DNA of 64,000 nt from Comamonas suwonensis (lineage in GTDB: Bacteria; Pseudomonadota; Gammaproteobacteria; Burkholderiales; Burkholderiaceae_C), in the NCBI RefSeq assembly GCF_012844455.2, contig NZ_JABBCQ020000005.1, positions 221,884-285,883 of the forward strand. The letters are read 5' to 3'. The notes under the pieces were generated by a model, which saw only the letters and a list, made by a program, of their open reading frames with translations, did no database searches and was not told where the DNA came from. Position 1 is the stretch's first letter, and every line of letters begins with the position of its first letter. This document shows positions 30,154 to 38,548 of the stretch, in pieces. A program made the position numbers and the translations under genes.

Positions 30154-31251
30154 ATGACGATTCATGTGGACGAATTTGCGGCAACTCCCGCCCCCAAGCC
30201 TGCGCGTGATTCATCGCGTGACGCATTACGCGAGCCAATGCCGCGCGTGGTTTCGGCGGGCAGCGCCTTCGTGGGGGAGGACGCGCAGGAGCGCGCGTTG
30301 CGCCCCAAGCTGCTCGACGAATATGTGGGGCAGGCCAAGGCCCGAGAGCAGCTGGAGATCTTTATCGGCGCAGCCAAGATGCGCAACGAGGCACTTGACC
30401 ATGTGCTGCTGTTTGGTCCTCCAGGGCTGGGTAAGACCACGCTGAGCCACATCATTGCGGCCGAACTGGGGGTGAATCTGCGCCAGACCAGCGGCCCGGT
30501 GCTGGAAAAGCCCAAGGATCTGGCGGCGTTGCTGACGAACCTTGAGCCCAACGATGTGCTCTTCATTGACGAGATTCATCGGCTAAGCCCGGTGGTTGAA
30601 GAAATTCTCTACCCGGCGCTGGAGGATTATCAGATCGACATCATGATTGGCGAAGGCCCGGCAGCCCGCTCCATCAAGCTCGATCTCCAGCCCTTCACGC
30701 TGGTGGGAGCCACCACGCGGGCAGGAATGCTCACAAACCCGCTGCGCGACCGCTTTGGCATCGTGGCGCGGCTGGAGTTTTATTCGTCGGAGGAGCTGAC
30801 CCGTATCGTGCGCCGCAGCGCAGGCCTGCTCAAAGCGCCCATTGATGATGAAGGCTGCTTTGAAATCGCCCGCCGCTCACGCGGCACACCGCGGATTGCC
30901 AACCGTCTGCTGCGCCGCGTGCGTGACTATGCCGATGTGAAGGGTGATGGCCGCATCACCCGTGAGATTGCCGACAAGGCGCTGGCCATGCTGGATGTGG
31001 ATCCGCAGGGCTTTGACATCATGGACCGCAAGCTGCTCGAAGCCGTGGTGCACCGCTTTGATGGCGGCCCGGTCGGGCTGGACAATATCGCTGCCAGCAT
31101 TGGTGAGGAGTCTGGCACGATTGAGGATGTGATTGAGCCTTATCTGATTCAGCAAGGATTTTTGCAGCGCACCCCGCGTGGGCGCATGGCGACCAAGGCT
31201 GCGTACCTGCATCTGGGTCTCAAAGTGCCCGATGCAGGTGGTGATGCCTGA
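30154..31251 (+). CDS. ruvB: Holliday junction branch migration ATPase RuvB
   Basis: RuvB is the hexameric AAA+ motor that drives branch migration with RuvA. The 365-residue product has Walker [11 protein letters not shown], Walker [11 protein letters not shown], sensor 1 GATTRAGML and the C-terminal winged-helix domain ([20 protein letters not shown]). ATG 30154 follows GAGG at good spacing; a TTG three codons upstream is less likely. It is separated from ruvA by three unrelated genes. Confidence 0.97.
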   Translation: MTIHVDEFAATPAPKPARDSSRDALREPMPRVVSAGSAFVGEDAQERALRPKLLDEYVGQAKAREQLEIFIGAAKMRNEALDHVLLFGPPGLGKTTLSHIIAAELGVNLRQTSGPVLEKPKDLAALLTNLEPNDVLFIDEIHRLSPVVEEILYPALEDYQIDIMIGEGPAARSIKLDLQPFTLVGATTRAGMLTNPLRDRFGIVARLEFYSSEELTRIVRRSAGLLKAPIDDEGCFEIARRSRGTPRIANRLLRRVRDYADVKGDGRITREIADKALAMLDVDPQGFDIMDRKLLEAVVHRFDGGPVGLDNIAASIGEESGTIEDVIEPYLIQQGFLQRTPRGRMATKAAYLHLGLKVPDAGGDA

Positions 31252-31262
31252 AGGACTGCGGA

Positions 31263-31979
31263 TCAGTTCTGCGGTCCGGCATTCCAGAAAGCCTGAATGA
31301 CACCGGGCATGGCTTCGATCTGCGCCAGCACCTGATCCAGTTCTTCGGCATGCACGGCAGTGGCAAACAGCTCGGCCTCGATTTCGCTGTTGTGGGGCGG
31401 AATGTCGTGTTTCTCGATCGTGCGTACCGGGTAGTTGGCAGCCTCCAGCAGCTCCTGCATCTGCTCGCGGACATCGGCCTGTACGGCTTGCTGGCAGATG
31501 GCATAGACGTAGTAGGTCGCTTCGCTGGCATGCTCGGCCACGGGGTGGCGGTTGATGTAGTTGACGACGGGGCGCAGCAAGGTATTGCTGGCCAGCACGA
31601 ACAGGGTGGCGATTCCGGCTTCTGGCAGCATCCCTGCTCCAGTGCAGGCACCCACGGCGGCTGATCCCCAGAGCGTTGCAGCTGTGTTCAGACCCGTGAT
31701 ATTGGCACCTTCCTTCATGATGGCACCAGCGCCCAGAAAGCCGACGCCCGAGACCACATAGGAGATTACCCGGGTGGATCCGTCGGCCCCCGAGATGCGC
31801 ATGGCCAGGTCCACGAATACGGCGGCACCTACGGCCACCAGCGTGTTGGTGCGTAAACCCGCCGTGCGCTGGCGTATCTGCCGCTCCAACCCGATGATGC
31901 TGCCGCAGACAAAGGCCACGAGCAGGCACAGCACGGTGTTGAGCGTTGCCAGGAGATTGAAGTTTTGCAGAGCTTGCAT
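31263..31979 (-). CDS. MgtC/SapB family membrane protein
   Basis: The 238-residue protein has an N-terminal membrane domain of about four segments with the MgtC motifs GSIIGLERQIRQRTAGLRTN, GVGFLGAGAIMKEGANITGLNTAATLW and a C-terminal cytoplasmic ACT-like domain. MgtC proteins are linked to growth in low magnesium and, in pathogens, to inhibition of F-ATP synthase and survival in macrophages. It is the last gene of a minus-strand group that begins with a strong promoter near 33291-33319 and includes two small ORFs. Confidence 0.92.
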   Translation of the reverse strand: MQALQNFNLLATLNTVLCLLVAFVCGSIIGLERQIRQRTAGLRTNTLVAVGAAVFVDLAMRISGADGSTRVISYVVSGVGFLGAGAIMKEGANITGLNTAATLWGSAAVGACTGAGMLPEAGIATLFVLASNTLLRPVVNYINRHPVAEHASEATYYVYAICQQAVQADVREQMQELLEAANYPVRTIEKHDIPPHNSEIEAELFATAVHAEELDQVLAQIEAMPGVIQAFWNAGPQN

Positions 31980-32160
31980 GCGTTGGGTTTCTGTTAGCGC
32001 GCCTGTGGTCGCAGCGGTTGGGGTGGAGATTGGCAGGTGCTGCGCACAGCATAGGCCAGGCAGATGACGTTCGGTGAGATTGGCGCTGCCTGTCGGACTT
32101 CAGCTCATCAGGCGCAGATCATTCATCTCATCAGAGAAGGCTTACGCCTTGAGCAGTGCT

Positions 32161-32511
32161 TCACGCCTGCCGCAAAGACCGGCGCAGACTGCGAAACCAG
32201 CTGCGGCGCTTCGTGGGATGCTTGGCGGAAGGGGCACTCAGGCTTTGCCATTGCCTTTGCGCATGCAGGGGGAGCTGGTTCAGTACGACTTCGCGTTGCC
32301 GGGGCTCCAGCAGAGACAGTGCATCCGCCCGCTTGCGGGGCGGGAGCGCGGCAAGCACCGAGGCGAATTCAGCGTGCTGCTGGTTTGAGCCCAGATGGCG
32401 TAATACATCGGCATGGCGCAATTCCAGGGCGCGAACGACGGCTTTTTGCAGGCCTTGCGAGGCCGTGGGGGTATGAGAGGGGCGCAGGCTGAGCTGCAGA
32501 AGGCGTTGCAT
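32161..32511 (-). CDS. Small MgtE_N-like protein upstream of mgtC
   Basis: The 116-residue basic protein begins after an AAGGAG ribosome site eight bases before the ATG, strong support that it is translated. Residues about 32-85 (HADVLRHLGSN, FASVLAALPPRKRADALSLLEPRQREVVLNQLP) show the helical-repeat pattern of the MgtE N-terminal domain, which in MgtE channels senses Mg2+. No membrane segments or CBS domains are present, so it is not a transporter by itself. The C-terminus is Arg/Lys-rich. It lies 181 bases upstream of the MgtC gene; a Mg2+-related regulatory role is inferred. Confidence 0.6.
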   Translation of the reverse strand: MQRLLQLSLRPSHTPTASQGLQKAVVRALELRHADVLRHLGSNQQHAEFASVLAALPPRKRADALSLLEPRQREVVLNQLPLHAQRQWQSLSAPSAKHPTKRRSWFRSLRRSLRQA

Positions 32512-32650
32512 GGGCTAACTCCTTGATGGCCTGTGGGCCAGAGCTAGCGCCAGACTTCAGAAAGTCATGCGCGATCCGGCCTCGATGGCAAATGGCAAAA
32601 CAAATGCATGTCACGGCTTAGGCCGATGGACACGCACGCGGCAATGATTG

Positions 32651-32675
32651 ACACCTGCATGCAGGCGGCAGGTGT
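32651..32675. repeat. Perfect 8-bp inverted repeat in MgtC operon
   Basis: ACACCTGC-ATGCAGGCG-GCAGGTGT is a perfect stem between the two small ORFs of the MgtC group. No T-run follows on the minus strand, so it is more likely an mRNA hairpin (processing or stability) than an intrinsic terminator. The region 32512-32770 otherwise shows no gene. Confidence 0.6.
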
Positions 32676-32770
32676 GCAGCAAGATCGACTTGGGTCGGGA
32701 TCCATACGTGGTCCTTTGTGAAGGATTGACAATGGTCTGCGGCGCTTGGGTCAGCGTCCTCGCAGCAGTT

Positions 32771-32956
32771 TTACATCAGCCAAAAGCGGCGAATGCGATG
32801 TGTGGGCCAGTCGGTCCGGGCATCGAGTTCCGCAGTCTGCTGTAAGGCCTTGGGGGGCGTTAGTGGCGGATGTGCTGTCGTTGCATTACGGGGAGCGGAC
32901 GGCAAAGTGTCTCTGCGGCGAAACCGGCAGATGAAGCGGTTGAGTTGTTGGCGCAT
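32771..32956 (-). CDS. Small basic ORF in the MgtC operon leader
   Basis: This 61-residue ORF starts MRQQLNRFICRFRRRD after AAAGGAG at ideal spacing, so translation is plausible although nothing in the protein is recognisable. It is Arg-rich at the N-terminus and contains a Pro cluster (HPPLTPPK). It lies 260 bases upstream of the MgtE_N-like gene in the same direction. It may be a leader peptide or a small regulatory protein; proline-rich leader peptides are known before Salmonella mgtA and mgtC, but homology is not claimed. Confidence 0.4.
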   Translation of the reverse strand: MRQQLNRFICRFRRRDTLPSAPRNATTAHPPLTPPKALQQTAELDARTDWPTHRIRRFWLM

Positions 32957-33284
32957 GGCGTACTCCTTTCTCGGCGAGCAGGAACGGAACGCACAAGTTC
33001 TGCGTTGTGGTCGCCTGCCGACCGGAAATGGCCGCAGCGACGCACATCGAGTTTTCAGTGATACACCATCACTGCTTCGGGTTTGCGAACGTGCAAACAA
33101 GCCGCCATACGAGGATGGCCCGAAAAACAGGTTGAGGTGAAGGCGCGATGCAAGGAGCGGGTCGGTCGGTGACGACACCCGGTCCGGGGAGTCTATCAGG
33201 CGACCAGCTGCGCAGCCGTTGCGGCGTGCGATAAATCACTGGTTGAACTGGCACTGTCCACGTAGGGACTCCTGAAATTGCAAT
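32957..33284 (-). other. Long structured 5' leader of the MgtC operon
   Basis: This gene-free stretch lies between the promoter near 33291-33319 and the first well-supported small ORF. On the transcribed strand it holds several perfect stems: AGTGAT/ATCACT (33057-33073), GTTTGC/GCAAAC (33081-33098), GCCAT/ATGGC (33104-33119) and AACGCA/TGCGTT (32988-33006). No T-run terminator is seen. A regulatory RNA is inferred; it does not match a riboswitch class that I recognise. Confidence 0.45.
33196..33261 (-). CDS. Possible 21-residue leader peptide (GTG start)
   Basis: A GTG seven bases after AGGAG opens a 21-codon frame ending at TGA 33196, starting about 23 bases after the predicted transcription start. 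The peptide (MDSASSTSDLSHAATAAQLVA) has no recognisable family. GUCC within the ribosome site region can pair with GGAC just after the start, suggesting control by hairpin. Support is the ribosome site and position only. Confidence 0.25.
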   Translation of the reverse strand: MDSASSTSDLSHAATAAQLVA

Positions 33285-33290
33285 CCTTTG

Positions 33291-33319
33291 ATTATCCGCA
33301 GAGTGCGGGCTAGGGTCAA
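33291..33319 (-). promoter_or_regulatory. Strong sigma70-type promoter of MgtC operon
   Basis: On the minus strand TTGACC (33319-33314) and GATAAT (33296-33291) are separated by exactly 17 bp, each matching consensus at five of six positions. The -35 is embedded in the palindrome AGGGT-TG-ACCCT, a possible operator. It would drive the leader, small ORFs and mgtC. Confidence 0.7.
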
Positions 33320-33392
33320 CCCTTGTCTTGATTGGAGGCTGTACCAGACGACCCCGGGGCTAGCCCGCCAGCGAGCTGGTACGGCGGCGAAC

Positions 33393-35210
33393 TTACGTGG
33401 GCTGTGTCGATGGCAATCTTTCAGGTTGCGCAGACAAATCGGTGGCTGTGTGCGGTCGGGCTTGCCAGCGCAGGCTGCCCTGCACAATCAGCGCCTGCGC
33501 AACGTAATAGCTGGCAAGCACCCAGATGGCTGCCCACGGTAGCGGTTGCACAAATCGGTTGATAGCCAGAATGCTGTCACTGACCATGAAGGCGCTGGCA
33601 CCCAGCGCGACTAGCAATGCAGAGCGGTCTTGCTGCACCCGATAGCGGCCCCAGGCCTGAGCCGCCATCAGCGCAATGACGCTGACATACACCGCCACGG
33701 GAATGCGCATGGCCGCTGGCAGTCCATGCGTGAACAGGTAGGCGTACATGGCTGCGCCAATGGTTGCAATCAGCCACAGCGCGCGGCGGCTGGCAAACCA
33801 TGGGGTATCGGTTTTGAATAAAGCGATGTAGCAGGTATGGGCCAGAAAAAAGCTGATCAGGCCGGGAATGAACAGGCTCAGCCTGAACTGCCCGTCGAGC
33901 ATCAGAAAGACATCGCCGCTCAACGAACAAACAATAGCTGCCAGCAGCAAATAGACATGGTTTTTAGATGTTTTTTGTATTGAAATCCATGCAGGGCTGA
34001 CGCATGTAGCTATGCATAAAAGAGCAAAACCCATGGTCGCTGGTTTGAACAGCCAGTGCCATTCACGCATTCCCAGGGCGGCGGTGGCCGTGGCCAGTGC
34101 GCCGCTTTGCAGCATCAGGGCCATCCATGGGCTGATGCGTCCCTGCATGGCAGCGCCTAGCGCCCATTGCCCGGTCAACAGCACTCCAAACCAGATCAGA
34201 TTGCTGGCCAGCGGCGACTGGTCAGCCTGCCAGAGAAAGATCGCTGTGCCCGTCACCAGAGCCAAAAACTGCAGGCCGGCAAACCAGCGCAGTGGCCGGC
34301 TCATGGGCGGCGCGTAAAGGATGCGGTGCGCATCCAGGTCAAAGACCGGCTTGGGGAAGCGCTGCGCTACATCGGTAGGTCGCCAACCCGGTGGCTTGAG
34401 CCAGACGCGGACCTTGTCCAGCCAGTTGCGGGCATGCCAGCTGTCATGCGCAAGCTGGCGGTAGACGGTGGCATTGGCCCACAGCGGGTCCCAGCTTTGC
34501 AGCAGCCCGCGCGTGCCGTAGACGCAGGGCTCTTTGTCATCTTCTTCCTTGAAGGTTCCAAAGAGACGGTCCCAGATGATGAGAATGCCGCCGTAGTTTT
34601 TGTCTAGATACTGCTCGTTGACGGCATGGTGCACGCGGTGATTGCTGGGCGAGCAAAACCAGCGGTCAAACCAGCCCAGCTTTTTGACCTGCTCGGTATG
34701 CACCCAGAACTGGTAGAGCAGATCGATCAGGCCCACCACAGCAAACACCAGGGGCGGCACGCCGGCCAGCGCCATGGGCAGGTAGAAAAGCCAGCCCAAC
34801 AACGCACCAGAGCTGGTCTGGCGCAGCGCAGTAGAGAGATTGTAGGCCTGGCTCTGGTGGTGAACGGCATGGGCAGCCCAAAGTACGCCCACCTCGTGGC
34901 CCATGCGGTGCAGCCAGTAGTAGCAAAAATCGTAAAACAGCAGGGCCAGCACCCAGCCCGGCAGGCTCATCCAGAAGGTTTCAGCCTCGATCAGCGCCAC
35001 ATGGCTGGCGACAAAGGTGTAAATGCCCAGCGTCAATAGCTTGGTGAAAACAGCGCTGGTCTGGCTCAGCACGCCCAGATTCAGCGAGCTGATGGCATCG
35101 GCCAGTGCATAGGCGTTGCGCCCGCGTTTGAGGCCGATGAACCATTCCACGGCAATCAGTGCAAAAAAGACTGGCGTGGCCAGAACAATGACTTGGCTGG
35201 GGGTGAGCAT
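33393..35210 (-). CDS. Sterol desaturase/alkylglycerol monooxygenase-like domain fused to lysoplasmalogenase
   Basis: The 605-residue membrane protein joins two enzymes. Residues about 1-300 form a fatty-acid hydroxylase/sterol desaturase domain with the di-iron histidine boxes H101-RMG-H105, H114-AV-HH118 and H191-RV-HH195, the pattern of alkylglycerol monooxygenase (TMEM195). Residues about 390-585 form a YhhN/TMEM86 lysoplasmalogenase domain with conserved Asp in SGDVFLML and VSDSILAINRF and the end motif SYYVAQALIVQG. Both parent families cleave ether lipids, so an ether-lipid or plasmalogen catabolic role is inferred. DNA at the join is unusually AT-rich and resembles the local palindromic repeat. 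Confidence 0.85.
   Translation of the reverse strand: MLTPSQVIVLATPVFFALIAVEWFIGLKRGRNAYALADAISSLNLGVLSQTSAVFTKLLTLGIYTFVASHVALIEAETFWMSLPGWVLALLFYDFCYYWLHRMGHEVGVLWAAHAVHHQSQAYNLSTALRQTSSGALLGWLFYLPMALAGVPPLVFAVVGLIDLLYQFWVHTEQVKKLGWFDRWFCSPSNHRVHHAVNEQYLDKNYGGILIIWDRLFGTFKEEDDKEPCVYGTRGLLQSWDPLWANATVYRQLAHDSWHARNWLDKVRVWLKPPGWRPTDVAQRFPKPVFDLDAHRILYAPPMSRPLRWFAGLQFLALVTGTAIFLWQADQSPLASNLIWFGVLLTGQWALGAAMQGRISPWMALMLQSGALATATAALGMREWHWLFKPATMGFALLCIATCVSPAWISIQKTSKNHVYLLLAAIVCSLSGDVFLMLDGQFRLSLFIPGLISFFLAHTCYIALFKTDTPWFASRRALWLIATIGAAMYAYLFTHGLPAAMRIPVAVYVSVIALMAAQAWGRYRVQQDRSALLVALGASAFMVSDSILAINRFVQPLPWAAIWVLASYYVAQALIVQGSLRWQARPHTATDLSAQPERLPSTQPT
33931..34018. repeat. REP-like palindromic element inside the desaturase/lysoplasmalogenase gene
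   Basis: The stretch opens ATAGCTGCCAGCAGCAAATAG, has an inner pair CATGGTTTTT / AAATCCATG, and ends GCATGTAGCTATGC, echoing the long intergenic copies at 38451 and 60378. It is in frame and encodes the segment ATCVSPAWISIQKTSKNHVY at the domain junction, with AT-rich codons unlike its surroundings. The match was judged by eye. Confidence 0.45.
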
Positions 35211-35464
35211 GGCAGCAATTTTGGAGCGCTGGCCTTTGAGTGCGGGCTGGCGTGAACCCTGAAAAGCAGGGTATGCCGAGGTGTCTAGGGTGAACCAGCA
35301 TTGCCAAGAACATCCTGTTATGGCAGCGATTTTTTAGCTCTGGGATAATCGACAGCCTAGTCCATCTACCGAAGGGGACGCTCAGTCGTCGCCTCCGGTC
35401 TTGCGGTCATGCTGCGCCACAGATTGCTCTGGCTCTGCATCGCCGTCCAACTGCTTGCCTGTCC

Positions 35465-36451
35465 ATGTCCACACTCCGTCGCTCTCTTGTTGCGGCCGCT
35501 GCCTTGATGGCGGCTGGTCTGTCTGTTCCTGCCTTGGCTTCTGGTGACTGGCCTACGGTCAAGCCCATCACCTTGATCGTTCCCTTCAGCGCTGGTGGCA
35601 ATGTGGACACCACGGCCCGCCTGATCGGGCAAAAGCTGGGCGAGCGTCTCAAGCAGCCTGTCGTCATCGACAACGTGCCCGGAGCCGGTGGCGTGCTGGG
35701 CGTGAGCAAGGCTGTCAAGGCCTCTGCTGACGGCTACACCCTGCTGATGGGCTTTGATGGCCCCATCAGCATCGCCCAGCTGGTCAACTCTGCCGTCAAG
35801 TACGATGCGGAAAAAGATCTGACCCCCGTGGGCCTGGTCACGATTGCGCCTGTGGTGGCCGTGGCCCGCCCCGGCCTGCCAGCGCACAACCTGAACGAGC
35901 TGATCGCACTGGCCCGCTCCAAGCCCGGATCGCTCACCTATGCCACCTCGGGCGTGGGCACCATGCTGCACCTGGCCATGGAAGTGCTGCAAGAGCGTGC
36001 CAAGATCAAGCTGGTGCATGTGCCTTATCGTGGCGGTGCCCAGATCACCAGCGATGTGATGGGTGGCCAGGTCGATATCGGCATGCTGACGACCACCAGT
36101 GCCACGCCCATGATTCAGCAGAAAAAGCTCGAAGGTCTGGGCGTGACATCGGCCAAGCGCATCGACGCCATTGCCGGAGTACCGACCTTTGGCGAAACGC
36201 CTGAGCTCAAGGGCTTTGACCTCAATACCTGGACCGGCCTGTTTGTGCCTGCCAAGACCCCGCAAGCCGTGGTCACCCGCCTGGCTACCGAGCTGGACGC
36301 CGTGCTCAAGATGCCCGATGTGCGCAAGCGCCTTGAAGACGGTGGCGCGACACCCGGCACGGGCACGCCCGCCAGCTTTACCCAGTTCCTGAAAAAGGAA
36401 AAAGTGGGTTATGCACAGATCGTGAAGTCCGCCGGCATTCAGGCGGAATAA
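35465..36451 (+). CDS. Bug-family tripartite tricarboxylate transporter receptor
   Basis: The 328-residue protein has a signal peptide (ending ALA-SG) and Bug family blocks VKPITLIVPFSAGGNVDTTARLIGQ, VVIDNVPGAGGVLGVSKAV, GSLTYATSGVGTMLHLAMEVL and HVPYRGGAQITSDVMGGQVDI. It is a periplasmic carboxylate-type receptor. It lies 3 bases upstream of an M20 amidohydrolase, so it likely captures the substrate, or a product-related amide or amino-acid conjugate, that the hydrolase processes. Confidence 0.93.
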   Translation: MSTLRRSLVAAAALMAAGLSVPALASGDWPTVKPITLIVPFSAGGNVDTTARLIGQKLGERLKQPVVIDNVPGAGGVLGVSKAVKASADGYTLLMGFDGPISIAQLVNSAVKYDAEKDLTPVGLVTIAPVVAVARPGLPAHNLNELIALARSKPGSLTYATSGVGTMLHLAMEVLQERAKIKLVHVPYRGGAQITSDVMGGQVDIGMLTTTSATPMIQQKKLEGLGVTSAKRIDAIAGVPTFGETPELKGFDLNTWTGLFVPAKTPQAVVTRLATELDAVLKMPDVRKRLEDGGATPGTGTPASFTQFLKKEKVGYAQIVKSAGIQAE

Positions 36452-36454
36452 GTC

Positions 36455-37684
36455 ATGGTTGTGCCGCTGAACAAGATTCACGCTGAAATCCACCCGCCGG
36501 TGCTGCCCGAAGTGGCTGCCATTGCGCCAGACATGCTGGCCCTGCGCCATGACCTGCATGCCCACCCCGAGCTGGCCTATGAAGAGCACCGCACGGGCGA
36601 CATTGTGGCGGCCAAGCTGGCCGCATGGGGCTATGAGGTGCACCGCGGTCTGGGCGATACCGGCGTGGTCGGCCAGCTGCGCTGTGGTGACCATGCGAAT
36701 GGTCAATCTACAGGCAAGCGTCTGGGTCTGCGCGCTGACATGGATGCGCTGCCGATCCGCGAAACCACAGGCCTGCCTTATGCGAGTCAGCATGACGGCA
36801 AGATGCACGCCTGCGGCCACGACGGCCACACGGCAACCCTGCTGGCTGCGGCCAAGGTGATTGCCGAGAGCCAAGACCAGCTGAACGGCACCATCAACCT
36901 GATTTTTCAGCCCGCCGAAGAAGGCCATGGTGGTGCGCAGAAGATGGTCGATCAGGGCCTGTTTGAGCTGTTCCCCTGCGATGCGCTCTACGCCTTTCAC
37001 AACGAGCCCGGCTACCCGGCGGGCCAGTTCGGCTTTCGTTCGGGCGTGATGTATTCCAGCTCGGACACGGCCATCATCACCATCCACGGCAAGGGCGGCC
37101 ACGGTGCCATGCCCCATGTGGCGGTGGACCCCATCGTCGTGGCATCGCATCTGGTGCTGGCGCTGCAAACCATACGTTCGCGCGAGATCGACCCCAATGA
37201 CATGGCCGTGGTCAGCATTGGTGCGATTCATGCGGGCGATGCACCCAATGTGATTCCCGAAACCTGCGAGCTGCGCATCACCATTCGTGCCCGTGACCCT
37301 GGCGTGCGCGAATTGCTGCGCGAGCGCATCACGGCCATGGCCCATGCGCAAGCGGCGGTGCACCGCGCTACCGCCGAGGTTGAGTACAAATGGCGTTATC
37401 CGCCCGTCATGAATGACGTGGCTGCTACGGATTTTGCAGTGGAGGTGGCCCGTGAGTTTCTGGGGGAGGAATGGCTGATTCCGAATCTGCAACCCCTGCA
37501 GGCCAGCGATGATTTCGCCATCATGCTCAATGCCGTGCCGGGCAACTACTTCATCGTCGGCAACGGCATGGGCGAAGGCGGCTGCATGGTGCACAACGCG
37601 GCCTATGACTTCAACGACAACCTGCTGCCGGTGACGGCCAGCTACTGGGTCAAGCTTGCCCAGGCCTATTTGCGCCGCGACTGA
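36455..37684 (+). CDS. M20 family amidohydrolase (hippurate hydrolase-like)
   Basis: The 409-residue cytoplasmic enzyme belongs to the M20D group that hydrolyses N-acyl amino acids and hippurate. Motifs are LRHDLHAHPELAYEE, LRADMDALPI, the metal-binding ACGHDGHTATLL, FQPAEEGHGGAQKMV with the catalytic Glu, and a dimerisation domain. Metal His near the C-terminus is in GCMVHNAAYDFND. It is translationally close to the upstream Bug receptor (3-base gap) and 7 bases before a phosphoribosyltransferase gene, indicating one transcript. Confidence 0.92.
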   Translation: MVVPLNKIHAEIHPPVLPEVAAIAPDMLALRHDLHAHPELAYEEHRTGDIVAAKLAAWGYEVHRGLGDTGVVGQLRCGDHANGQSTGKRLGLRADMDALPIRETTGLPYASQHDGKMHACGHDGHTATLLAAAKVIAESQDQLNGTINLIFQPAEEGHGGAQKMVDQGLFELFPCDALYAFHNEPGYPAGQFGFRSGVMYSSSDTAIITIHGKGGHGAMPHVAVDPIVVASHLVLALQTIRSREIDPNDMAVVSIGAIHAGDAPNVIPETCELRITIRARDPGVRELLRERITAMAHAQAAVHRATAEVEYKWRYPPVMNDVAATDFAVEVAREFLGEEWLIPNLQPLQASDDFAIMLNAVPGNYFIVGNGMGEGGCMVHNAAYDFNDNLLPVTASYWVKLAQAYLRRD

Positions 37685-37691
37685 TTTTGAT

Positions 37692-38435
37692 ATGAACCCC
37701 ATTGATTTGACCGGCCAGAACCTGCCTGGCTTTGATGCCACGACCGACTACTGGCAAACCACCGTGACCGAGGCCGAGCTGGCCCAGTCGCCCCTGCCGC
37801 CCTACGCCCGCAGCTATCCGGCCCAACTGCCTGATGGACGCTATCTGTTGCTGCCGCTGCGCGGCATGCCCACGGCGGACGGATCGGCCCCGGACCGCTG
37901 CGTGGCTTCGCTGATTGCCAATCAGGCATCGATGGATGTGACGGAGCAACTGGCGCTGCACATGGCCAACGCCGCCAAGGTGCATGACTTTGACGTGGTG
38001 ATTGGCCTGCCCACGCTGGGCCTGGCGTTTGCACCGCTGGTCGCCAAACATCTGGGCCACAGCCGCTATGTGCCGCTGGGTTACTCGCGCAAGTACTGGT
38101 ATCGCGACGAGCTGAGCGAACCTGTCAGCTCCATCACCACGCCGGGCAAGGGTAAGCTGCTCTATGTGGACCCCAACCAGCTGAGCCTGATTGCGGGCAA
38201 GCGCGTGCTGGTGGTCGACGACGCGGTGAGCTCAGGCACGACCATGGTGTCGGGCCTGAATCTGCTGGCGCGTTGTGGTGCCGAGGTGGCCGCCATTGCC
38301 GTGGCCATGCGCCAGGGCACGCAGTGGCAGAAGAAGCTGGTGCGCGCCGATGGCTCGCCCATTCCGGTGGTCGGCGCGTACGACTGCCCGCGCATGGAGC
38401 GTCGTGCCGATGGCTGGTGGCCAGAAAGCGTCTGA
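37692..38435 (+). CDS. Phosphoribosyltransferase family protein
   Basis: The 247-residue cytoplasmic protein has the PRPP-binding motif VLVVDDAVSSGTTMVSGL near residue 170, typical of type I purine or pyrimidine phosphoribosyltransferases, with a long N-terminal part (GFDATTDYWQTTVTEAELAQ) not seen in Hpt or Apt. It may act on a purine-like substrate supplied by the Bug/M20 pair. It starts 7 bases after the M20 stop. Specific function unknown. Confidence 0.85.
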   Translation: MNPIDLTGQNLPGFDATTDYWQTTVTEAELAQSPLPPYARSYPAQLPDGRYLLLPLRGMPTADGSAPDRCVASLIANQASMDVTEQLALHMANAAKVHDFDVVIGLPTLGLAFAPLVAKHLGHSRYVPLGYSRKYWYRDELSEPVSSITTPGKGKLLYVDPNQLSLIAGKRVLVVDDAVSSGTTMVSGLNLLARCGAEVAAIAVAMRQGTQWQKKLVRADGSPIPVVGAYDCPRMERRADGWWPESV

Positions 38436-38450
38436 GCTACTGCACTAATT

Positions 38451-38543
38451 GATAGCTGCTTGCGCTTGATTGATATGGGTTTCAGTGCATTAACTGCTTG
38501 AAACCGATATCTAAAAAGCGCTAGCAGCTTTTCTTTTGATAGC
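38451..38543. repeat. REP-like intergenic palindrome, long copy c
   Basis: GATAGCTGCTTGCGC...AAAGCGCTAGCAGCTT ends flank an inner hairpin GGTTTCA-...-TGAAACC (about 38476-38506). It lies between the convergent phosphoribosyltransferase and aldolase genes, so it could also end transcription. Confidence 0.6.
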
Positions 38544-38548
38544 GGCCT

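Noticed and set aside
35366..37741. A 791-codon open frame on the minus strand opposite the Bug receptor and M20 genes
   Set aside because: Both plus-strand genes carry clear family motifs, while the antisense translation is His/Gln-rich with no recognisable domain, as expected for a GC codon-bias shadow.
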